A DNA stretch of 64,000 nt. Source: Plicaturopsis crispa FD-325 SS-3 (taxonomy: Eukaryota; Basidiomycota; Agaricomycetes; Amylocorticiales; Amylocorticiaceae). Below, in pieces: positions 56,647 to 64,000 of this stretch; positions within the stretch are counted from its first letter, which is position 1; each line of letters begins with the position of its first letter. The notes beneath the pieces were generated by a model. That model saw nothing but the letters and a program-made list of their open reading frames with translations. It had not been told where the DNA came from and made no database searches. The stretch covers positions 927,198 to 991,197 of the forward strand of contig KN832556.1 of the NCBI GenBank assembly GCA_000827205.1, given 5' to 3'. Both the position numbers and the translations under genes were made by a program.

Positions 56647-58454
56647 ATGGCCTTCCGGTCTGCTGTTCACCATCGTTCCGCGTTTCGTCGAGCTTTCACG
56701 ACATCTACGAGACTGTGTTCTGCCTCTAGCACCGCTACCGACGCGGCTGAACCCGTCAAACGAAAACCCGGTCGACCTCGAAAGATTGTCGTTCCCTCCG
56801 ATGTACCTGCAAAGCCTAAAGCGGTGCGCAAGCCCAAGAGCGACACCGTCACCCGTACTCCAAAGGCCAAAGGCAGACCGCCAGTGAGACTTTTCGCAGA
56901 ACCTGGGGAAGAATACGAAGGTGAGTAGTCACGAAAGCTTGACGTCGTAGCGAACAGACTAACGCATCTGCCGATAGAGGGCTCCCTCCTCAAACCGAAA
57001 CAACCCGCTAGCGACGTGTTGCCGCCGCCTGAGGAATGGCGTGCGTACTTCCCGACGTCGTCGAGTATCTCCTTACGCGACCGTGTGTCCATAAAGAACC
57101 CTGAAAGCGCCGCGCGCGTAGCCCATTCGTTCATAAACACAACGTCCCATGGAAAAACCGTCATCGAGGCTTACCCAGGTATGAAACGCCGACACCCCAC
57201 TAACACCGGGCTGTGAATTTACATCTGCGGAACAGGGCCAGGCGCGTTAACGCGCGCGTTGATGGCGCTGCCAAAGGGCCGAATAAAGAAACTGATCGTA
57301 CTCGAGGACCAAGAGGTGTATCTGGACTATCTCAAGGTACGCAAAGCGCGGTCTCGCGGTGCCAACTTTGCTGAACAAACATCTAGCCATTAGAGAAGAT
57401 TGATCCTCGGGTACACGTTATATCCATGGCGGGGCATGCGTGGGACACATATCAGGCCCTGGAGGATACCGGGCTCCTCGACGGAGTGCAGACAATGGAC
57501 TGGGAAGAACGTGCGCACTGATCCAGGATTTGAGCGCAGCATCCACTGAACCGCGCTGCAGAACACTCACAGCTGCATTTCATCTCGCATCTGCGCCAAA
57601 GCGTGCTGGGCGAGCAACTCATCGCGCAGCTGTTCCGCTGCATCCCGGACAGGGCGTGGATATTCAAGTTCGGGCGCATACCCATGAGCTTCATACTGGA
57701 CGAATGGGTGTGGCAGGTACACTATCACTTGCGCGTTCGTATATCATTATTGCATGCTGATCAGTCCCTCCGTATTGCAGCGTATATCTGCACCAGCACA
57801 CGACCCACAACGATGCAAACTCGGCGTCGTCGCCGAGGCCGTCGCGCGATTCAAGCTAAGCTTGCCCATGGAAGTGCTGGACCCGTACGACGATCATTTC
57901 CACCCACTCACTAGACATGACCCTCGATCAGAGGCGAAACGGCGGGGGAGCCCATTCGTTGCCGTCAACATCACACCGAAAGTGAACCCGGTATGGGTTT
58001 CCCCACCGGCCATGCCTTTTTTCCACTGACCAGATCTGTGCAGGCTATTAACGCGGGTATGCTGGACCAATGGGATTATGTCCTGCGTCGCCTGTTCGTT
58101 CTGAAGAGCACACCCCTGAAATCCGCTATCGGGTATGTCTGTTACTACAGCTGCGCCAGTTCAGGAGCTGACAGCCTAGCAGGTCCCTCGCACCCGGTGC
58201 ACAGACGCTCCTCAAAACGCTTACGTCCAAAGATCTTCCGCCGGAGGAGCGTGTGGATGTCTCACAGCAAGTCCGTGCGCTGTCCATCCAGGACTGGCAA
58301 AGGCTGTTGAACGCTTTCGACGAGTGGCCGTTCGCGCCGGAGGTGCGTTCTTTTGATAGTGTGTATCTGGTCCGCAAGGAGCTGATTTGTCTTGGTTTTG
58401 CAGGACTTGATGATCGGCGACAACTTTTCCAATGACAAGCGCGTCCTTGGTTGA
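56647..58454 (+). CDS. Mitochondrial transcription factor B / rRNA adenine dimethylase family protein
   Basis: KsgA/Dim1-fold protein with a presequence, related to Mtf1 and TFB1M/TFB2M, which act in mitochondrial transcription initiation or 12S-type rRNA methylation. The start at 56647 is MAFRSAVHHRSAFRRAFTTS, a basic, hydroxylated presequence. An AT-hook (KRKPGRPRK) and Lys/Pro-rich segment follow. The SAM-fold part has NTTSHGKTVIEAYPGPGALT (motif I region), RIKKLIVLEDQEVYLDYLK, VQTMDWEELHFISHLRQSVL, IPDRAWIFKFGRIPMSFIL and SPFVAVNITPKVNP. The C-terminal helical lid has WDYVLRRLFVLKSTPL, ending SNDKRVLG at 58454. The classic methylase motif IV N-[L/I]-P-Y is not seen (the region reads ISHLRQ), which points to a transcription role rather than methylation. 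About eight introns. Convergent with CTF4, 205 bp apart. Confidence 0.82.
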
Positions 58455-58659
58455 CACACCCGATATGGGCTATACCACTATCGTTATTGTGGGCCGTTTT
58501 GTCGAATCACATACGATGCTCGGCCCATCACCGCAGTTCGAGGAGTGAGCATGGCTAATTCGGTCAAATACCCCACAAAACATATATAAGTAAGTACAGC
58601 ACACGCCGCGAATGATACATGGAAGACACAGAAATGCATGCAAGGGCTGAGGTCGATTT

Positions 58660-61600
58660 CTACACCGCGTCCACCGCAGAGGCTTCTCCGCGGGGCGGCG
58701 ACGGTGCCCATTCTATGGCATCAGGATCGTCCTGAGACTCGGTCAACGTCTGTGTCTCGCTTTCGCCTGGCGCCTCCACAGATGTTGCCTCCGTGCCATC
58801 CATGGTAATATCGGTGCTCTGCGTCTCGGGGACTGCAGTATCTTGAGTTTGCTCCTCTGCCTCTGGAGACTCCTCGTTTTCTGTCCGCTTTTTCTTCTTC
58901 GTTTTCTTCTCCACTGGCGCGCCGGCCAGCATTCCATTAAGCGTCGTCTGCCTGCCAGGTTCGGCTTTCCCTTTTCCCTTCGCGTTCGGTCCTGCGAACC
59001 GATCCGTCAGCTCAACAATTGCGCTTGCGCAGAGATGCACTAACGTTTAAATTTAGGATCCTCTTGGGTGTCGACCTTGTCGAAAAAGCTCTCGCTTTTC
59101 TGAATAGTCTTATTGGCCCCTGCCTTACGGGCAAAGGGATTGCGGGGGCCAGTATCTGCTGCCGACTTGCGCGCGAAGGGGTTACCTTCTACAGCACCAA
59201 ATGCATAAGCGCTAACACATCCCACGACGACTGACAACCACTCACTGGGTTGAGCACGTTCGGATTCATCAATAGCTCGACGCTTCGATTCGTAGTCCTC
59301 TTCATATGCCACCGACTCCTCTCTGTCACGCTTCCGCTTGCCGTCCAACGGACTAGCCGACCCCGACCCCGACGGTTCCCCGAAGACAGATGCAGCGCGT
59401 GAATCATTCTCTCGTGGAGCCTTCTTGGTGAACTTGGTGGTCTCGACCGCCGGCTTTGCCTGCCCCCACCCCGGCCGCTCAATTTTGGGCGGGGGGCCAA
59501 AGTCGTCGAATCCTCGCGCGCGACTCGAGGGCCCGTCGGCTGGCAGCCGCAGCGGCGGGGGTACGAGCTCGGCATCCGACTGGTATTCGCGCCGCTTTCT
59601 CCTCGCCCGCTCCGCACGGGTGTCTTCCCGTGTTCTCTCGGCCTTAACGGCCTCCATTTTTTCCTCCAGACCGGGGAAGTGGTAGAATTGTGCAACACGG
59701 ATGGCCATGTCAAAGGAGGGAGTAAGGTGTAAGAGCTGGGTGAGCTCGAGGGCGCGCGGGAGCTTGTCCGCTTTGCAGGCTAGGCCGATTAGCTGGATAA
59801 GTTCTTTGTCGAGTGCAAGCTCGCGTCGAGTGATAGCATCTGTGGTTAACGCGTCTCCAAGATTGTCACGCTCGATCTCGAGAAACAGGGAGTCACGTTG
59901 AAAGCTGGAAAGGAAGACATTCAAATGTGACACAACGCTAATGGCGACAAGACGTACTGCTCCTCCAAAGGTGCCTCTTTAGGGTCTGACCGTCTAAATG
60001 GCATTTGCATTGGCAATTCTTGTATCAGCGGTCGAGGGAAGCCAGGATGTTCTTGCCGTCCCTAGATATAAACCTTCAGACTCAACGTTCAGGAGACGTC
60101 ACAAGAAACTAACCTTGAGGATGAGACAGCTGAACATGTTACCGTTGACACCCACGGGCCAATACGACTCATCCTTCCCTTGCTTGCGCTCCAGGAGATT
60201 GGTATCCAGAACCCGTGCCCATGTTGCACGGAGGGGAACCCTGTATTTTGCAAGCACATGCAGGTAGCCAGCAGAATCGTATATGGCTGGAGCCTACGGC
60301 GAGTTAGTTCAAGGTATCTCGGTAACGGCGAATGGGCAACATACCCCTTCCTCCGTTATACCCATCCATTTGAGAGTATGTCCCTTCGGTACTGGCAGCA
60401 TCCCGCGTTGCAGCACAGTGTAGTCCTCGAAGCATATGACGACTCCCATGAGATTTTGCGAGCCTAGCAAATGGTCATCAACTGCCTACGCACTGGACGG
60501 AAAGGTGAACAGATAGACCTACCATCGATAGTGGTAGCCCCCGCTCTAAATACTACAAACGCCCATTCGCCCCCGGATACCATGCCCACAAAGTCACCTT
60601 CTAAGCCAACAACGCGTCGCTCTCCACCACCACCACTGAGGAACGTGAGGTCACCCTCGCTCGTCGCGATGACCACGTTACCGCAACCACCTGCCTCGTC
60701 TAGTTCAGTCGATTGGAAGGAGGACGAGGCAGCCCGAGGGAAGCCACCCGCAGCGATACCCAGCACGCGCTGATCCGGACGGAGCGTATACATCCATTCC
60801 GACTGGGTTGCCCACGCCGTATATGGCTTATAGATAACTTGTGCAGCATGACCGTTCTCGGGCTGGCATGCGAACGCGACGCCGCGTTCACCTGGAGCTC
60901 GATGAGCCTAGGATAAATGACTGCAGAAAGACACGTACCGATGGACGCGAGAGAGTACTTGAGATGATCCGTGAAGTGATAACTCTTCCGTGCGGATCGG
61001 TCATGAAACTCGACGTTGACAATATGATGCGTGTCCTGATCAGTCACTTCCACAACGCCAATCATGTTATATGCTGTAACTTGTCAGGGACACTGTATTA
61101 GTACCACAAAACATGACTTACCAAGATACCGCTTCTTGTTTTCCATTGGCGTTGCACCAGGTTGAAAGGGGGGTTGCGCCTTGGTTATGCTCACTACGCA
61201 CGTCAGACGATGTCTTCACAAGTCGACAGAACTGACCCAATTCCTTGTAAAGGCCATCCCCGTTCTTTCTATCCTTCATCCCGCCGCCGACATCATCGAT
61301 AATCCAGTCATCGTTGTCCAGGTCAAATTCGATGTCTACGTCTTCGTTTGCGTCCCCTGCAGGTGGTTCCTGGTCAATTTCACCGAACAAGTCCAGTTCG
61401 GCCTTTCGCTTGATCTGGACGCCAGTAGCGGCACCCGCTGCAGAAGTCTTGACCGGATCTGGCGAGGAGCTAGGGATGGGATCTGTCCAGCGCGTGAACA
61501 CGCCCTCGGTATCCGTCCAAGCAAGTAAATTCTGAGTCGGAGACCAAGCAAGTTGCACAATGGTCGCGCCAGGTGAAGCATCGTGCCTGTACATAGGTTA

Positions 61601-62714
61601 GCAGTGGTATAGAACGTCAGTATGTTCTGCGCACCGAAAAAGAAGACGTCGCGTCTGAGTAGACCAAATTGCCACGGCTGAGTTGGAGGCGCTAGCCAAG
61701 TAGACACCATTCGCGGATAACGCGAGAGCGGTGGGCGCGCCTAGCAAGGAGTCATCGGAGAATGTTGCCGTCTTTGACCACGACGTTCGCGATACGGTGA
61801 CAATTTCTTTCCCAGCATATGAAGTTAGGTTTACATTGGCGTGAGAAATTGTGAGACCCTACCGTGCGCGCGCGATGCAACGAAGAACTGTTGACCAGAT
61901 GGGTGCCACACAGCAGAGCAATCGTGCAAATATTCGGCAGACTCGGTGTCCGTGACAGCTGGGATGATACCCTCGATCACCTTCTCCTGCTTGGGGGTGT
62001 CATCGGAGACATCCCAAACTATTATTTTTCCATCCGAGCCGCACGTAGTCTATGGCTGTCATCAGAATACGCGTGTAGCATGAAGAGCGGTTACGCACGA
62101 GGAGGGAGCCGGATGGATGCCACGTCGCCCGCCGTACACCCTTCGCATGTCCATTCAGCAACTCAATCTTAATGGTGTCTTCTAGTTCGATCAATTTCAC
62201 CGCAAGTTCACTAACCGACACGTTAGTGCGCGTTATAAGCAACAACGGGGAGACTTACTCTGATGTGACTGCCACCCGCTTTCCTTTGGGATCTACAGCG
62301 ACGCAGCGTATAGCAACACCAATCGCACTGGTGACGAGTCCATCCAGTTCCGCCTTTCCCTGCACATAACGCCTAACCTCGGAGTCCGCACATCCCGAAA
62401 GCCAACAGTCATTCTGGAAGCCGAATGCTCAGCAGGTGCTGTAGAGACGTCGCGACTGAACTCACTGCGGAAGCAACGGAAGTGATCCCTTCTGCGGCCT
62501 CAGCTGCAGCGTCCGGCTCCTGGTCTGCGCCTAGATTTGTGTGCCAGATACGGACTAGGGTGTCAGACCCGCCAGTAAACGCGTACCTTCGTCCAGGTTA
62601 GCGCGACTACAACATGGTTTTTACGCTAGTCACTCACTTTCCGTCCCTCGAAAAAGCAAGACACGTCTGCCCTGGCTGATGCGCTGAGTTCACAGCTATT
62701 TTGTTGTTCGCCAT
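58660..62714 (-). CDS. CTF4: CTF4/AND-1 (WDHD1) replisome adaptor
   Basis: Trimeric hub that ties the CMG helicase to polymerase alpha and to cohesion factors. The start at 62714 is [20 protein letters not shown]. The N-terminal WD40 propeller has [64 protein letters not shown] and [20 protein letters not shown]. An acidic linker with Asp/Glu runs ([20 protein letters not shown]) leads to the second propeller (SepB domain). This has [54 protein letters not shown] and [20 protein letters not shown], and helices include [11 protein letters not shown] and [21 protein letters not shown] charged C-terminal part repeats NPFARK twice and ends in an intron-joined tail with [11 protein letters not shown], stop at 58660. 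A PIP-like spacing (QTTLNGML) is weak. About 14 exons. Confidence 0.9.
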
Positions 62715-63143
62715 CGCGAGATACACGAGATTGAGAGGGAGTTGCAGACAAGAGGACGTGTGTAGTACGCGACGCGCGCGTTTCGACAATATTGGTGTCA
62801 AATCTCGGCATTTGAGGAGGAAGTTGGCAGAAATTGTCGGCAAGTGCCGATTGCAAGCCAAATATTTGTCTGCCACGCATGTCCATTTTGGGCGATCGAA
62901 GTTGAACTTGCCGTTAGTCCTCGAGGCAGCTCTCTTGATCTTCGCGTTTCTGTACTATCTTGCGCTTCATTTCCACCTATATATCGTCTCACCTGTCTGG
63001 CTGAACACTACACTCTATCTTCTTCACTTAAACCGCCGTATTCAACTTCTCTTGCGCGCTTCTGGTCGCCACAGCCCAATTTCAACAACTCTATCCCCGT
63101 CCAACGCGATATTCAACCTACTCCAACGATTTAACGCACAAAC
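62715..63143. promoter_or_regulatory. Divergent promoter, CTF4 / hypothetical
   Basis: About 430 bp between two divergent ATGs. The plus strand is T/C-rich toward 63000-63100. No clear TATA box. Confidence 0.5.
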
Positions 63144-64000
63144 ATGTCTGCGGCAGAGCCAGCCGAAGTTCTCAAGCCCATCTTGCTCCGTTCAAGCACA
63201 CCAGGTACTTTTATCTCACGATTTCCTACCACTCCACCGCTCACTGACCGTTCCTGTAGGCGCGACTGAGAAAGGTACCTACTGGTTCGTACCCACCGTT
63301 GGCCACGTCTAACGACATCTTGCAGTAATGTCGTACCTGGAGAACATGCACAGAGCCTCACAAGCAATGGCTACTCCGTCTGAGCTCCATAGGGCACTTG
63401 AAGAGGACAACGGTGTCTATTCACCAACACCTCGTAGCAGTCGCAGTCCTCAGCAGTTGGAGCAGCTAGCGGGGTCTCAAGCTGGTTATGCAAACAGAGA
63501 AGACGATATGGACTCCAATGTGCAGGAGGGACAGTTGTCGGATATAGCGACCCCACTCCCCCAAATAGTGCGTGTTGCATGACCTCAATGCCTTACAGTT
63601 CAACTAAACACTCCTTACAGCATCATGAACCGGGTCCCGATGATCTTCCAGGGCCTCGTTTTGAATCCTATGGGTCATCTTTTGGGAATTTCGGTCCGCT
63701 TCCTCGAGATAGTCAGAACCAGGACATTCCGTGGACTACCTACACAGTGAGTCAATAACCTAGTTCTTTTAGCCAGCGTAGCGAGCGTTTTTGGCCGTGA
63801 CTATAATAACCTGACCACTTGCCTCAAGGCTGCCGCAGTTCCTCTGCCCGACGGTTCTGTTCGATCGCCTACCGCTGCTTCGCACCAGGTGAGCCTAGGC
63901 CCATCGTTTTTTGTATGCTTAACCTTATGCCTTTTGAAGCCTTGGACAGGGTTGACTAACGCACAGAACGTCCCACTCCCCACATCCACCGCCGCGCCTA
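63144..64000 (+). CDS. Hypothetical protein, 5' part (runs off the window)
   Basis: The start at 63144 is MSAAEPAEVLKPILLRSSTP. Short introns (donor about 63206, then a small exon GATEK, acceptor before VMSYLENMHRASQAMATP) agree with basidiomycete splice rules. Then come ELHRALEEDNGVYSPTPRSS, QLEQLAGSQAGYANREDD, HHEPGPDDLPGPRFESYG and LPRDSQNQDIPWTTYT, with exons continuing to the right edge. Low-complexity Ser/Pro/Gln composition, no domain recognised. It could belong to a larger transporter or synthase N-terminus (chitin or glucan synthases often start with such disordered parts), but nothing here proves it. Confidence 0.6.

Overview
This is a window of gene-dense nuclear DNA from a filamentous basidiomycete, most likely an Agaricomycete. 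The evidence is short introns of about 50-60 nt with CTRAC/CTAAY branch sites in almost every gene, small exons, GC-rich coding DNA, and gene families typical of mushroom-forming fungi: a BTB protein of the agaricomycete type, a single-pass membrane protein with two beta-sandwich-like modules, and a secreted GH28 polygalacturonase. Species cannot be read from the sequence. One assembly gap of 489 N lies at 10660-11148.

Layout, left to right. 0-7.3 kb holds three minus-strand genes: a 3'-truncated CDC6, the meiotic recombination nuclease SPO11 (long GC-rich introns, one strongly G-rich), and a mitochondrial carrier (SLC25). 7.7-19.3 kb is framed by two head-away paralogues of the membrane-protein family (minus at 7763-9657, plus at 17386-19300). 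Between them are a putative DNA transposon with ~133-bp terminal inverted repeats that contains the gap, a BTB gene, and a divergent RGG-box gene. 19.7-20.9 kb is a badly decayed copy of a GAL80-like oxidoreductase gene with an internal tandem duplication; an intact relative sits at 54.7-56.0 kb.

22-26.3 kb is a large RhoGAP protein, 26.8-31.0 kb a cytosolic GH63-like protein (yeast YMR196W type), 31.4-33.3 kb the polygalacturonase, and 33.9-37.3 kb the CDC24 Rho-GEF on the minus strand. 39.0-39.7 kb is a non-autonomous DNA transposon (MITE) with 7-8 bp target duplications. 40.1-42.7 kb is a RAP1-like BRCT + Myb protein, 42.9-45.0 kb THI6 (thiamine synthesis), 45.2-46.6 kb a PhyH dioxygenase, 46.9-49.4 kb a TAPT1/EMP65 membrane protein, 49.6-50.8 kb an unknown repeat-containing protein, and 52.2-52.9 kb a PalI/SUR7-like four-TM protein. 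54.7-56.0 kb is the intact GAL80-like gene, 56.6-58.5 kb a mitochondrial transcription factor B/rRNA dimethylase homologue, 58.7-62.7 kb CTF4/AND-1, and 63.1 kb to the end a partial gene of unknown function.

Most genes are unrelated housekeeping functions. Chromosome biology is well represented (CDC6, SPO11, RAP1-like, CTF4), as is Rho/Cdc42 signalling (RhoGAP, CDC24), but nothing indicates a co-regulated cluster. The less ordinary material is in the 9.7-12 kb and 38.9-39.7 kb transposons, the decayed GAL80-like copy, the inverted membrane-protein paralogues, a GC-AG intron, a 14-nt microexon, and the three Myb-like modules of the RAP1-like protein. I found no convincing wholly new system.
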